DNA from: JBDHWG01 sp046328525
GTDB lineage: Bacteria > Chloroflexota > Anaerolineae > Epilineales > JAHCIE01
DNA length: 64,000 bases
Assembly (NCBI GenBank): GCA_046328525.1
Contig: JAXLWK010000008.1
Coordinates: 186,001-250,000, forward strand
Direction: 5' to 3'
Part shown: positions 33,974 to 43,276 of the stretch, one piece after another
Numbering within the stretch: the first letter of the stretch is position 1
Layout: the number at the start of each line of letters is the position of its first letter
Program-made: the position numbers and the translations under genes
Notes under the pieces: generated by a model
What the model saw: the letters and a program-made list of their open reading frames with translations, nothing else
The model's database searches: none
Told to the model about the DNA's origin: nothing

Positions 33974-35332
33974 CTACTGGCCGCACCAATGCGACACAAC
34001 ATCGAAGTAGATGCGCGTGCCGAACGACAGGTTGGCGACGCTCACCCGCTCGTTGTGGTTGTGGGCCAGGCCCGACAGCGCCGGCCCCTCGTAGCGCATC
34101 GGCACGAACCCCAGCACCTTCGTTCCCAGCCGCACCACGCTCTTGGCGTCGGTGCCGCCCGTGATAAGCGCCGGCACCACGACCGCGCCCGGCTCGTGGG
34201 CCGCCACGACCTCCTGGATGAGGGCGAACAGTGGCGAGGAGGGGTCCGCTTCCAGGCCCGGCGACACCGGCTCGTGGAACTCCAGTTCCACGTCGTCGCC
34301 CAGCGCCGCCCGCAGCTCGGCCATGAACCCGTCGCCAGTCTGACCCGGCAGAATGCGCCCGTCCACCAGCGCCTCGGCCTCGGCCGGGATGACGTTGATC
34401 TTGCTGCCGGCGCTCAGGATGGTCGGCGTGGCCGTGTTGTGGGTGGCCGCGAACAGCCGCCGCTTGCCCACGTCCGGCAGGGGCAGGCGCGCAATCGCCT
34501 CGGCCTGGACGGCGGGATCGTCGCTCAGGACGTTCAGGAGATTGGCGCGCTCCTGCGGCTCCAGGTGCGCGGCGATGGCCTCGACGTGGGCGCGCACGGT
34601 CGGGATGACGTGCATTGGCAGGGTCGTCGCGCCGAGACGCTGGAGGGCCGCGCCGAGCTTCAGGATGGCGTTGTCGTTGTGGGGCAGCGAGGCGTGGCCG
34701 GGCGCGCCGCGTGCCCGTAGCGTGAAGCGCGCCGTGCCTTTCTCGGCAGTCGAGCAGGCGAAGAATGTCTTGTCGCCGAACACAATCGCCGTCGGCCCGC
34801 CCTCGTTGATGGCGTACTCGGCGCGAATCAGCTCCGGGTGGGTGTCCACCAGCCAGCCCGCGCCCATGCTGCCGCCCACTTCCTCGTCGGCCGTCGCCAT
34901 GAAGATGAGGTCGCGCTTCAGGGGCAGTCCGAGGCGCTTGACGAGCAGGAACACCATCAGCTCCATGGCGACGACGTTCTTCATGTCGGTCGCGCCGCGC
35001 CCCCAGATTTCGCCGTCCACAAGCTCGCCGGAGAACGGCGGGTAGCGCCACTTGTCCGGCTCGGCCGGCACAACGTCAATGTGCCCCATCAGAAGCAAGG
35101 GCGGCGCGCTGCCGTCACCCTTCAGTCGGGCGACGACGTTGCCGCGGCCTGCCGCCGACGACAGGACGGTCGGCTCGATGCCGTTGGCGCGCAGGATGTC
35201 GGCGATATACTCGGCTGCGATGATCTCATTGCCCGGCGGGTTGGTCGTGTCGAGGCGCAGCAGACCGCGCAGCATCTCGACGACCTCCGTCTCCACCGCC
35301 GCCCAGTCCACATCGCGTGTATTCACAATCAT
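33974..35332 (-). CDS. M20-family metallopeptidase (ArgE/DapE-like)
   Basis: 452 aa. Catalytic zinc-site motifs are in order: LLLMGHIDVVP (His, Asp), GRGATDMKNVV (bridging Asp), and TADEEVGGSMGAGW (general-base Glu plus metal Glu), with a dimerisation domain between ~190 and 310. The family removes N-terminal or N-acyl groups from amino acids and dipeptides; this one resembles the acyl-lysine/dipeptidase-like subgroup. It is monocistronic on the minus strand. Confidence 0.9.
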   Translation of the reverse strand: MIVNTRDVDWAAVETEVVEMLRGLLRLDTTNPPGNEIIAAEYIADILRANGIEPTVLSSAAGRGNVVARLKGDGSAPPLLLMGHIDVVPAEPDKWRYPPFSGELVDGEIWGRGATDMKNVVAMELMVFLLVKRLGLPLKRDLIFMATADEEVGGSMGAGWLVDTHPELIRAEYAINEGGPTAIVFGDKTFFACSTAEKGTARFTLRARGAPGHASLPHNDNAILKLGAALQRLGATTLPMHVIPTVRAHVEAIAAHLEPQERANLLNVLSDDPAVQAEAIARLPLPDVGKRRLFAATHNTATPTILSAGSKINVIPAEAEALVDGRILPGQTGDGFMAELRAALGDDVELEFHEPVSPGLEADPSSPLFALIQEVVAAHEPGAVVVPALITGGTDAKSVVRLGTKVLGFVPMRYEGPALSGLAHNHNERVSVANLSFGTRIYFDVVSHWCGQ

Positions 35333-35403
35333 GATGGCCCTCGCATTTCCTTATGCAATTTCACCTAATCGCTGCCTTTCATGATTTCATGGGTAACATG
35401 GCA

Positions 35404-37428
35404 CTACCACGCCGGCAGGCGATTGTCGAACAGCCAGCTATTGTTCCAGTTCTGGTCCGGCGGAATCGCCTGACCGGGTGGCGCTTGCCACGGCTCCGGC
35501 GGCGCCCCCGGCGCGGCTACCGTCACCGCGCCGATGCGCGCCGAGTCCGCGCCGTTGGCTGCGCGCAGCCGCGCCGCGCCGTCCGTCCCACTCGGATACC
35601 ACCCGATCTCGACGATGTAGCGGCCCGGCGGCAGCTCCGGCGGCAGGTACACCGAGCGCCACATGACCGTCTCGCTGCCGGCCTGCCACTTGCCCGTCGG
35701 CGGCGTCGGGGTGGAGTCGTAGCCGGTCACGTACTGCCCCGCCTCGTCCAGCAGGTGCAGGAAGAGGGTGTAGTCGCGGCGCGGCGCGCTCGCGGCCTGC
35801 CAGCGCAGGCCGACCAGCAGGCCGTCGCGGGGCGTGAGCGGCGCGGTGGGCAGGCTGACCGCGGCCAGGGCCAGGCCGTCGTCGAACGCAAGGTCCGACG
35901 GCTGCCAGGTCGGGTTCGCCGGGGGCGGCGTGAAGTGGTAAATGAGCGTCGGATTGCCGCCGCCCTCGATCTCGTGGGTCAGGTCCAGGCTGGCCGCGCC
36001 TGAATAGGCCGCCAGCCGCGGGCGCCACGCCTCGATCTCGTCGCGGAACCCGACAAGCCATGTTGGGCGGCTGAGGCTCGCCTTCGCCGCGTCGCCGTCA
36101 GCGGGCAAGGGACGCGCGCGCTTTACCATGTCGGGGTAGAAGGCGCGCAGCTCGCTCCACTGCCACGGCGCGGTGAAGAGGATGTCGTCGTTCGCGCTGG
36201 CGTGGGCGCGCAGGAAGTCGTACATCGCGCGCCGCTCCGGCGGCACGGGCGTCACATTCTCATACGCCCAGACGAGGCGCTGCTGGCCGTAGACGGCGGC
36301 CAGGAGGAGCGCCGCCAGGAGCGCGTAGCGCCAGGGCGGGCGCAGCGCCACAACCAGCCCGGCGACGGCCAGCAGGAAGATGGGCAACGCCGGCGCGAAA
36401 TAGCGCGCGCTGTAGAAGGGGTAGCGCAGGACGACCAGGGCTGCCAGCACGACGTAGGTCAGCCCGACGCCCACGACGAGCAGAGTGAGGGGCCGGGGGG
36501 GGCGGACAAGCGCCAGCGCCGCCAGGAGGAGCGCGATCAGGAGCAGGGCGCCGGCGGCGGCGACGCGCAGGTCGAGCGCCAGCCCGACGGTGTACGCCAT
36601 CGCCGCGTTGGCCGTCGCCTGGAGTGGGTTGGGGTGGTGCTGGAAGTTCTCCCACACCTGGGCCGCGATGGGCGCTTGCTTGGGCAGGGCATAGGCCAGC
36701 CACGGGAGCAGGGCGAGGATCGGCAGCGCCGCCACGGCCAGCGCGCGCCCCAGGCTCGCCCACGCGCCGCGCTGCCGCCAGCCCAGGATCACGACGTAGA
36801 CCGCCTCGGCGATGACGAAGAACACGCCGTAGTAGTGGACGTACACCAGGGCGATGTTGACGGCGACGACCAGCGCCAGGGCGGGCCAGCCGCGCCCGTC
36901 CTCGCACCGCACGAGGAGCAGCAGGCTGAGCACGCTGAGCATGATCATCAGGGAGTAGCCGCGCGCCAGCGGCGACAGGGCGACATGGAACGGGCTGACC
37001 GCGAGCAGCGCCATCGCCACCAGACCCACGGCCGGCGACGCCAGGCGGCGGCCGAGCTGATACAGCAGCGGCAGGGTCAGCAGGGACGCGGCCAGGGACA
37101 GCAGCCGCAGCCCCCACAGGCCGTCCGCGCCGAACGGGCCGCTCCAAACGGCGGCCAGCATGGGGTAGAGGGGCGGGTGGCTGTCGTTCAGCAGGCGGCC
37201 GATGCCCTCCCTCAGCGTCGGCGCGAACACAATCCACGCCGTCACGATCTCGTCCGGCTCCAGGTAGAAGGGGAGGAGAAGGAACGACCGCAGAATCGTG
37301 GCGATGACGAGAATGACGCCGGAGATAGCGAGAACGTGGCTCGTCGTCAGCGATGCTCCCCAGGCCGCCGAGGGCCGGGGGACGGGCGACAGTTCGCGCG
37401 TCGGCGAGCTTTCTAGGGACTTTCCCAT
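35404..37428 (-). CDS. GT39-like membrane glycosyltransferase with C-terminal beta domain
   Basis: 674 aa. The first external loop has LEPDEIVTAWIVF with the catalytic Asp-Glu pair, and NDSHPPLYPML follows, typical of GT39/ArnT-like proteins. Some 10-12 membrane helices run to about residue 400, then a soluble region whose last ~150 residues form a beta domain (VGLRWQAASAPRRDYTLFLH, LDEAGQ, GYDSTPTPP). The gene at 40873 shares this C-terminal design. The frame is open to 37515; the ATG at 37428 has an AGGA site and removes a repeat-derived extension. Confidence 0.8.
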   Translation of the reverse strand: MGKSLESSPTRELSPVPRPSAAWGASLTTSHVLAISGVILVIATILRSFLLLPFYLEPDEIVTAWIVFAPTLREGIGRLLNDSHPPLYPMLAAVWSGPFGADGLWGLRLLSLAASLLTLPLLYQLGRRLASPAVGLVAMALLAVSPFHVALSPLARGYSLMIMLSVLSLLLLVRCEDGRGWPALALVVAVNIALVYVHYYGVFFVIAEAVYVVILGWRQRGAWASLGRALAVAALPILALLPWLAYALPKQAPIAAQVWENFQHHPNPLQATANAAMAYTVGLALDLRVAAAGALLLIALLLAALALVRPPRPLTLLVVGVGLTYVVLAALVVLRYPFYSARYFAPALPIFLLAVAGLVVALRPPWRYALLAALLLAAVYGQQRLVWAYENVTPVPPERRAMYDFLRAHASANDDILFTAPWQWSELRAFYPDMVKRARPLPADGDAAKASLSRPTWLVGFRDEIEAWRPRLAAYSGAASLDLTHEIEGGGNPTLIYHFTPPPANPTWQPSDLAFDDGLALAAVSLPTAPLTPRDGLLVGLRWQAASAPRRDYTLFLHLLDEAGQYVTGYDSTPTPPTGKWQAGSETVMWRSVYLPPELPPGRYIVEIGWYPSGTDGAARLRAANGADSARIGAVTVAAPGAPPEPWQAPPGQAIPPDQNWNNSWLFDNRLPAW

Positions 37429-37492
37429 TGAGTCCTGAACACCTATTCGCCTGCCCTCATGGCAGTCTTGTAGCCTGGCGTTGCGAAAGGCG

Positions 37493-37577
37493 AACGCCAA
37501 GGCGCCAAGGCGCAACGCCGCTAACGGGTCAATGCCTTATCTCTCGTTGCGTCCTTGCGCCGTTGCGCCCTGGCGTT
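37493..37577. repeat. Long hairpin of the GCGCCTTTGCG family
   Basis: AACGCCAAGGCGCCAAGGCG pairs with the inverse stretch ending CCCTGGCGTT at 37577, around a 25-nt centre. It sits between the divergent/convergent borders of the GT39-like and aminotransferase genes, in a 205-bp gap with no other feature. Confidence 0.55.
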
Positions 37578-37633
37578 GCCATCTTGTGTTCAACCAGAGA
37601 AGATCGGCCATGTCATCAGGCAGCCGTCCTTGC

Positions 37634-38833
37634 CTACTTCTTCGCCCAGGCGCGGAGGCGTTCCGCCGCCACCTCCAGCGTCGCCTTTTTCTTGCAGAAC
37701 GCGAAGCGCGCCAGGCCGCGCCCGAAATTACGATGCCCCTCGGAGTAGAAGACGCTCGGCGGGATGGCCGTGACGCCGGCCTGGATGGTCAGGCTGTGGC
37801 AGAAGGCGATGTCGTCCGGGTAGCCCAGGTCGCGGATGTCGGCCAGGGCGAAGTACGTCCCGCGCGGCGCGAACGCCGGCAGGCCGATGTCGCGCAGCGC
37901 TGCCAGCAGAATCTCGCGCCGCTCGGCGTACTCGTGGCGCAGCGTGGCGTAGTAGCCCTGGGCGTCGGCGTGCTCGAGCGCGGCGGCGATGCCGAGCTGG
38001 AGCGGCGCGGCCGAGCAAAAGACAATGAACTGGTGCGTGCCGCGGATGGCGGCGTTCAGAGCGGGCGGGGCGATGACCCAGCCCACCTTCCAGCCTGTGA
38101 GGCTAAACGTCTTGCCGGCGCTGGAGACGGTGAGGGTGCGCTCCCACATCCCCGGCAGGGTGGCGATGGAGATGTGCGACGCGCCGTCGAAGGTGATGGC
38201 CTCGTAGACCTCGTCGCTCAGGACGAGGGCGTTCCACTTGTGGCACAAGGCGGCGATGAACTCCAGCTCGTCGCGCCGGAACACCTTGCCGGTCGGGTTG
38301 TGGGGCGTGTTGAGCAAGACCAGGCGCGTGCGCGGCCCGAAGGCGTCGGCCAGCTCGTCCGCGTCAAACCACCACTCGGCGTGGGTCTTGTCGGGCTGGC
38401 GCAGCGGCACGTAGCGCGGCACGCCGCCGGCGAACGTCACCGACGGCACGTAGGAGTCGTAGAACGGCTCGAACACGACAGCCTCGTCGCCCGGGTTGAG
38501 GAGGCCGAGGCACGCCGCGAACACGGCCTCGGTCGCGCCGGACGTGACCACGATGTCGCGCTCCGCGTCCAGCGCCTGCTCCAGCGGAGCGCTGTAGTGG
38601 CGGGCCAGGGCGGCGCGCAGGGCGGGCGCGCCGTGGGAGACGGCGTACTGGTTGACGTCGGCTTCGATTGCCCCCTCGGCCGCCGCCTTGACCCACGCCG
38701 GGCCGGGGAAATCGGGGAAGCCCTGGCCCAGGTTCACCGAGCCATACTGCGCGGCCAGGGCGCTCATCTCCGAGAAAATGGATGTGCCCGTCCCGGCGAG
38801 GCGGAGGGCGAGGGGGGACACGGCGTCTCTCAT
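37634..38833 (-). CDS. Class I/II aminotransferase (kynurenine/methionine aminotransferase-like)
   Basis: 399 aa, fold-type I PLP aminotransferase. Key residues are NTPHNPTGKVF, the PLP-pairing Asp207 in LSDEVYEAITF, and Lys241 in SSAGKTFSLTGWKVGW. The GSVNLGQGFPDFPGP start is characteristic of the KAT/YbdL/GtK group, which transaminate methionine, glutamine or kynurenine. Its ATG overlaps the amidase TGA (ATGA), so both are translated together. The pairing with a GatA-like amidase recalls the omega-amidase partnership, but that enzyme is a nitrilase, so a shared pathway is speculative. Confidence 0.88.
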   Translation of the reverse strand: MRDAVSPLALRLAGTGTSIFSEMSALAAQYGSVNLGQGFPDFPGPAWVKAAAEGAIEADVNQYAVSHGAPALRAALARHYSAPLEQALDAERDIVVTSGATEAVFAACLGLLNPGDEAVVFEPFYDSYVPSVTFAGGVPRYVPLRQPDKTHAEWWFDADELADAFGPRTRLVLLNTPHNPTGKVFRRDELEFIAALCHKWNALVLSDEVYEAITFDGASHISIATLPGMWERTLTVSSAGKTFSLTGWKVGWVIAPPALNAAIRGTHQFIVFCSAAPLQLGIAAALEHADAQGYYATLRHEYAERREILLAALRDIGLPAFAPRGTYFALADIRDLGYPDDIAFCHSLTIQAGVTAIPPSVFYSEGHRNFGRGLARFAFCKKKATLEVAAERLRAWAKK

Positions 38834-40236
38834 GGGTAGTCGTCCGGTGTCGGCCAGGGGCGGGTGCCTTCGATGGCGCGGCCGATGCGCAGGAGCGTCG
38901 CTTCGTTCCACCACGCGCCGATGAGCTGGACGCCCACCGGCAGGCCGTCGGCGGTGAAGCCGCTGGGGATGGACAGGGTCGGCAGCCCGGCCAGGTTGAA
39001 CGGGCGCGTGTAGCGGGCGATGGCTTCGCGCGCGCCGACGGTTTGCCCGTCAATGTCAACCTCGCTCGCCCCGATGGGGGGGGCCGGGACGGCGCAGCCG
39101 GGGGCGATGAACGCATCGGCGGTCTCGAACACGTTACGGAAGTCCACCATCAGCTCGGCGCGGACGCGCAGCGCCCGGGCCACGGCCAGCCCGCTGACCC
39201 CGAAGCCGAGCTGGAGGCGCACGCCGACGTCCGGCTGGAACCTGTCGAGCTGGGTCTTGAGGCGCTCCTCGTGCAGGGCGGTCGCCTCGGCGTTGAGCAG
39301 GTCGAGGGCAGCGCGGTTGGCTTCGGCCAGGCGCGGGAGCGAGACTTCGACGATCTCCGCGCCGAGGCGGGTGAGGGTGTCGAGCGTCTCGTGCAGCCCG
39401 TTGAGGACGTCGCGCGACGCGCCCACGAGCGAGTACTGCGGGTCGAGGGCGACGGTGATGCCGCGCACGCCCTTGTCGAGGTCGGCGGTGAACGACGGGA
39501 CGGGCTGGTCTATGCTGGCCGGGTCGTCCCTGTCGTAGCCGGCCAGCGCCTGGAGCATGACGGCCACGTCGTACACCGAGCGCGCTATGGGGCCGACGTG
39601 GTCCAGGGAGTAGGACAGCGGCAGAACGCCGCGCTTGCTGACGCGGCCGTAGGTGGGCTTCAGCCCGACGACGCCGCACAGCGCCGACGGAATACGGATC
39701 GAGCCGCCGGTGTCCGAGCCAGTGGCAGCCGCGCACAGCCGCGCTGCGACCGCCGCGCCGCTGCCGCCCGACGAGCCGCCGGGCATGCGCGTCGGGTCCC
39801 ACGGGTTGCGCGTCGGCCCGAAGGCCGAGCTGTCGCCGGAGACGCCGAAGGCCATCTCGTGCAGGTTCAGCTTGCCGAGAATGACGGCGCCCGCCGCCCG
39901 CAGCCGCGCCACGCTCGGCGCGTCCTCGGTCGGCACGTTGTCCAGGAAGAACGTCGAGCCGGCCGTCGTCGGGATGCCGGCCACGTCGAACAGGTCTTTG
40001 AGGGCGACGGGGATGCCGTGCAGCGGCCCCCGGTACGCCCCGCGCTGGATGTCCTTTTCCGCCGCCCGCGCCTCGGCGAGCGCGGACTCCGGTGTGACCC
40101 GGATGTAGGCGTTCAGCGCGGGGTCGTGGGCGGCGATGCGGTCGAGGTACGCCCCGGTGACTTCGGTGGGGGACACCTCGCCCGTTGCCAGGCGAGGCGC
40201 CAGATGTTCAATGGTGAGGCGTGTTAGCTCACTCAC
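38830..40236 (-). CDS. Amidase-signature enzyme (GatA-like)
   Basis: 468 aa cytoplasmic amidase. The triad is Lys80 (VALKDLFDV), Ser155 (MPGGSSGGSG) and Ser179 (GSDTGGSIRIPS), with the exact 24-residue serine spacing. It resembles GatA and glutamyl-tRNA-amidotransferase-like stand-alone amidases. With no gatB or gatC nearby, it is more likely a catabolic amidase. The GTG start at 40236 overlaps the upstream gene's TGA (GTGA), and its own stop overlaps the aminotransferase start, giving a coupled three-gene operon. Confidence 0.9.
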   Translation of the reverse strand: MSELTRLTIEHLAPRLATGEVSPTEVTGAYLDRIAAHDPALNAYIRVTPESALAEARAAEKDIQRGAYRGPLHGIPVALKDLFDVAGIPTTAGSTFFLDNVPTEDAPSVARLRAAGAVILGKLNLHEMAFGVSGDSSAFGPTRNPWDPTRMPGGSSGGSGAAVAARLCAAATGSDTGGSIRIPSALCGVVGLKPTYGRVSKRGVLPLSYSLDHVGPIARSVYDVAVMLQALAGYDRDDPASIDQPVPSFTADLDKGVRGITVALDPQYSLVGASRDVLNGLHETLDTLTRLGAEIVEVSLPRLAEANRAALDLLNAEATALHEERLKTQLDRFQPDVGVRLQLGFGVSGLAVARALRVRAELMVDFRNVFETADAFIAPGCAVPAPPIGASEVDIDGQTVGAREAIARYTRPFNLAGLPTLSIPSGFTADGLPVGVQLIGAWWNEATLLRIGRAIEGTRPWPTPDDYP

Positions 40237-40745
40237 CGCACGTAGACCTCCTGGCTGTCGCCGATCTCGTCGCCGCTGTTGAGCTCCACGAACGCGTCGA
40301 GCCACCACGTGTGCCACGCCTGGACGCCGTTGTACGTCGGCTGCGCGTCCTCGGGCAGGGCGAAGGAGCCGTCGAAGGAGCGCGTCTCGCCCGGCTGCAT
40401 GGTCAGGTCGCTGGTGAGAACAAGCTCCTCGCTGTACGTCTCGTTGGCGATGTCCTCTTCGTCCTCCTCCGCGTCGAACTCGTCCTCTTCGTCGTCCAGG
40501 TCGGCGCCGTTCAGGGGCGCGTCCACCTCGCCGTCCTCCATCTCCTCCTCGTCCAGGTCTTCCTCGTCGCCGTAGATGTCCAGCTCCTCGACGCCGACCA
40601 ACTCGGCGACGAGGGCGACGCCGGAGATGCGCTCGTTGGCGGTGACGTTGACGCTGAACGAGACGGTTCCGCCCGGAGCCACCTGTTCCTCATTGATGGT
40701 CAGGCGGATATCCACAGGCTGACCGGACGATGCTTGTGCGTTCAT
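40233..40745 (-). CDS. Arrestin-like protein with acidic insert
   Basis: 170 aa. The ends read like an arrestin/Spo0M-type beta sandwich (VDIRLTINEEQVAPGGTVSF near the start, LTMQPGETRSFDGSFALP and YNGVQAWHTWWLDAFVELNSG near the end). Between them, about residues 60-100 are almost entirely Asp/Glu, which is unusual. No signal peptide is present. The ATG at 40745 follows AAGGAG. It heads a coupled operon with the amidase and aminotransferase. The function is unknown; the acidic loop could bind Ca2+ or basic partners. Confidence 0.65.
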   Translation of the reverse strand: MNAQASSGQPVDIRLTINEEQVAPGGTVSFSVNVTANERISGVALVAELVGVEELDIYGDEEDLDEEEMEDGEVDAPLNGADLDDEEDEFDAEEDEEDIANETYSEELVLTSDLTMQPGETRSFDGSFALPEDAQPTYNGVQAWHTWWLDAFVELNSGDEIGDSQEVYVR

Positions 40746-40824
40746 TTTCGATGCTCCTTGTGGCAATCATATGGGTTGTCGGTGTAAAGTATAGGTAGAA
40801 CGGTCAAGACTGCCCTACATATGG

Positions 40825-40876
40825 GTAGGGGTAGCTCTCGTGGCTACCCTGGGCGCCCACGGGGAGGCGCCCCTAC
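40825..40876. repeat. GTAGGGG compound palindrome
   Basis: A closing GTAGGGG/CCCCTAC pair around two smaller hairpins (GTAGC/GCTAC and GGGCGCC/GGCGCCC). Its right edge overlaps the stop codon of the GT39-like gene, so it also marks that transcript's end. Confidence 0.5.
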
Positions 40877-42783
40877 CGCACCTCGACCGTGCCGATCTCG
40901 ACCATGTCGCGCCCGTCGTCGAGGCGCAGCCGCTCGCCCGTCGCCGGGTCGTACAGGCCGACGCGCAGCGACAGCTGGCCCGCTGCGTCTGGTGGCAGCA
41001 TCAGGCCGTGGAAGTCCGGGATGCTGCGCGTCGTCGTCCAGGTGGACGTGGGGCGGCCGCCGCCCTGGGGCTGGCCGTCGTGCTGGGCGACGAGGCGGCC
41101 GCTCACGTCGTACAGGTGCGCGAACACGACGTAGTTCTTGTCCATCGGCCGCGCTGCGCGCCACTTCAGGTCTATCGTCACGTTCCCGCCCGGCTTCGCC
41201 TCCGATGTGACCATCGCGCCGTCGAGCTGCGGCCCGGCCGGCCACGTCGCGCCGTGGGCCACTTCGACGCGCGGCCCGGCCTCCGGCAGGTACAGCGCAA
41301 AGAGGGTCGCGTCGCGCCACGCTCCGCCGGCCGGGTACAGGTTGCGGTCCAGCCAGCTCTTCAGCTCGGCGTTCGGCCCGACGGCGCCCTGGTACAGCGA
41401 CGCCCAGATGCGCGGGTAGCGCGGCGCGTCGGCCGCCAGGCGGTCGCCGATGCGCCGCATGTCCTCGGTCACTGGGTCCCAGCGCTGGGCGAACGTCCAC
41501 GCCGGGTCGGTCGGCGCGCGATAGGCGTCGTACACCCCGGCGAGACTCAGCACGTTGAAGACCACCAGGTCCTCCGGCCGCGCTCCAACGGCGTGCAGCG
41601 ATTGAATGTCCAGCGTCGGGTCGAACTCCCCGGCCCGCTCCAGCCCCTTGGCGTACACCGCGCCGACCCACGTCGGCCAGAGGGTGGTCACGGCGACGAG
41701 GACGATGGCCGCCGCGCCCAGCCAGCGCGCCCGGGCGCTCAGCACGGTCACGGCGAAGGCGACGGCCAGGGCGATGAACGGGCTGGCGGCGATGAGGTAG
41801 CGGCCGGCGAACATGTGGGCCTGGGTGCCGACGAGGACGCCGCCGACGGTGAACACCACCGCCAGGCCGGGCAGGAGCAGGTCGAGGGGCGACAGGTCGG
41901 GGGCGACGCGGCGGGTCAGGCTGACGATGAGACCGGCGGCGACGACGGCGGCCAGCGTCCACACGACGAACCAGCCGGCGTCGTAGGCGAAGATGACGCT
42001 GTAGATGGCCTGCGGGAGCAGCCGCTGCACCTCCGACAGGGTGAGCGTGTCGTTCTCATGCGTCGCCACGCGCTGGAGCACTGGGCCGACCGCGTAGACC
42101 ACCCACGGCAGGTACAGCGCGACAATCGCCACCGACGCCAGGGTGACGCGCCGCAACGCCCGCCGCCCCCTAGTCGAGCGCGTCAGCGGCAGCCCGACGA
42201 ACACGGCGTAGAGGGCCAGGGCGGCCAGGGCCAGGGCGCTGTAGTAGAACGAGTAGAGCGCCAGCAGCGCGCCGACGACCCAGCCGGCCACGGCGACCGT
42301 TCGGGCGGGCCGGGCCGGGTCCAGGCTGTCGAGCAGGCCCCACACGGCGAGCAGAACGCCGACGACGCACAGGGCATACATGCGGGCGACCTGGGAGTAG
42401 TAGATGAGCAGCGGGGCGAGGGCGACATACGCGGCGGCCAGCAGCCCGACAAGCTCGGCGTGGGGGCCGCGTCGCACCCAGACGCGGCCGGCCTGGTACG
42501 CCAGGGGGACCGCGACGACGCCGGCGATGAGGGACAGGTAGCGGATGACGTACTCCGGCCGCCCCAGCGTCAGCCAGGGCCGCAGTAGCAGGTAGTAGCC
42601 CGGCGGGTGGACGTCAAACGCGGTGATGTTGAACAGGTCGCCGAGGGGAAGCTGGCTCAGGGCCACGCTCCAGCCCTCATCCCAGGCGAGGGTCGGCGTG
42701 TGCAGTTGGTACGCCCGCACGGCGAAGGCGAGCAAGACGAGGGCGGCCAGGATGAGCCGCCGCAGCCACGAGTGCGCCATCAA
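40873..42783 (-). CDS. GT39-like membrane glycosyltransferase with C-terminal beta domain
   Basis: 636 aa. The N-terminus has the membrane anchor LILAALVLLAFAVRAYQL followed by LAWDEGWSVAL, where Asp-Glu are the likely catalytic residues, then FDVHPPGYYLLLRPWL. Ten or so further helices lead to a soluble C-terminal domain (~510-636) with VTIDLKWRAARPMDKNYVVF and AQHDGQPQGG. It resembles the C-terminal domain of the gene at 35404. It is the last gene of a five-gene minus-strand run starting at 45556, separated from its neighbour by only 10 nt. Confidence 0.8.
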   Translation of the reverse strand: MMAHSWLRRLILAALVLLAFAVRAYQLHTPTLAWDEGWSVALSQLPLGDLFNITAFDVHPPGYYLLLRPWLTLGRPEYVIRYLSLIAGVVAVPLAYQAGRVWVRRGPHAELVGLLAAAYVALAPLLIYYSQVARMYALCVVGVLLAVWGLLDSLDPARPARTVAVAGWVVGALLALYSFYYSALALAALALYAVFVGLPLTRSTRGRRALRRVTLASVAIVALYLPWVVYAVGPVLQRVATHENDTLTLSEVQRLLPQAIYSVIFAYDAGWFVVWTLAAVVAAGLIVSLTRRVAPDLSPLDLLLPGLAVVFTVGGVLVGTQAHMFAGRYLIAASPFIALAVAFAVTVLSARARWLGAAAIVLVAVTTLWPTWVGAVYAKGLERAGEFDPTLDIQSLHAVGARPEDLVVFNVLSLAGVYDAYRAPTDPAWTFAQRWDPVTEDMRRIGDRLAADAPRYPRIWASLYQGAVGPNAELKSWLDRNLYPAGGAWRDATLFALYLPEAGPRVEVAHGATWPAGPQLDGAMVTSEAKPGGNVTIDLKWRAARPMDKNYVVFAHLYDVSGRLVAQHDGQPQGGGRPTSTWTTTRSIPDFHGLMLPPDAAGQLSLRVGLYDPATGERLRLDDGRDMVEIGTVEVR

Positions 42784-42793
42784 TTCTCTCTAC

Positions 42794-43267
42794 TCAAGCT
42801 CCAGTATCCGCCGCAATCCAGTCATCCTCATCGTCGTAGTTCGCGTCCTCCTCAATCGTCTGCACTTTGATCTTGACCGCCGACGTCCCCGGCTGGAGCT
42901 GCGCCAGCATGTCACGCACCGCTGCGACTGCCGAGGCGGCGAAGTTGTGGGCCGGCTCGTCCTCTCCCGCCACCCACAGCCGCAGGTGGACGGGGGGGGG
43001 CGCGCTCTTCGCGGGGGCGGGGGCCGGCTTCGCGTGCGATTTACCCGTCGGCGCGGCGGTCGCGGTCGCGGCAGTCGGAGTCGAGGGGGCCGCGCCCGCA
43101 CTGTCGCCCTTCTTGATGCTCTTGACCGTGACGGTCAGGGCCGGGTATTTGCCGGCAACCTGGGACAGCAGGGTCTGGAGCGTGCCCATGATCGCGTGGG
43201 ACGAACCCGTCGCCGGGGATGGGCCATCGAGGGTGAGCGTCACCTGAAGCTGCGCCGCTTTCTTCAC
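42794..43267 (-). CDS. Uncharacterised protein with Pro/Ala/Thr linker
   Basis: 157 aa, not recognised. Two segments predicted as alpha/beta (MKKAAQLQVTLTLDG to VKSIKKGD, and VHLRLWVAGEDEPAHNFAAS to KIKVQTIEED) flank a linker rich in Ala, Thr, Pro and Lys (~58-90). The halves both contain a strand-helix-strand rhythm with 'V(K/T)VKS' and 'VKIKVQT' endings, so they may be a duplicated small domain. The C-terminus is strongly acidic (DANYDDEDD). No signal peptide. It lies in a tight operon between an anchored protein and a GT39-like gene. Confidence 0.6.
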   Translation of the reverse strand: MKKAAQLQVTLTLDGPSPATGSSHAIMGTLQTLLSQVAGKYPALTVTVKSIKKGDSAGAAPSTPTAATATAAPTGKSHAKPAPAPAKSAPPPVHLRLWVAGEDEPAHNFAASAVAAVRDMLAQLQPGTSAVKIKVQTIEEDANYDDEDDWIAADTGA

Positions 43268-43276
43268 GCGCCCCTC

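Noticed and set aside
36202..37416. Plus-strand ORF opposite the GT39-like gene
   Set aside because: Gln/Arg/Gly-rich antisense shadow without start signals.
40840..42588. Plus-strand ORF opposite the second GT39-like gene
   Set aside because: Same shadow pattern; the minus strand encodes clear membrane helices and a DE motif.
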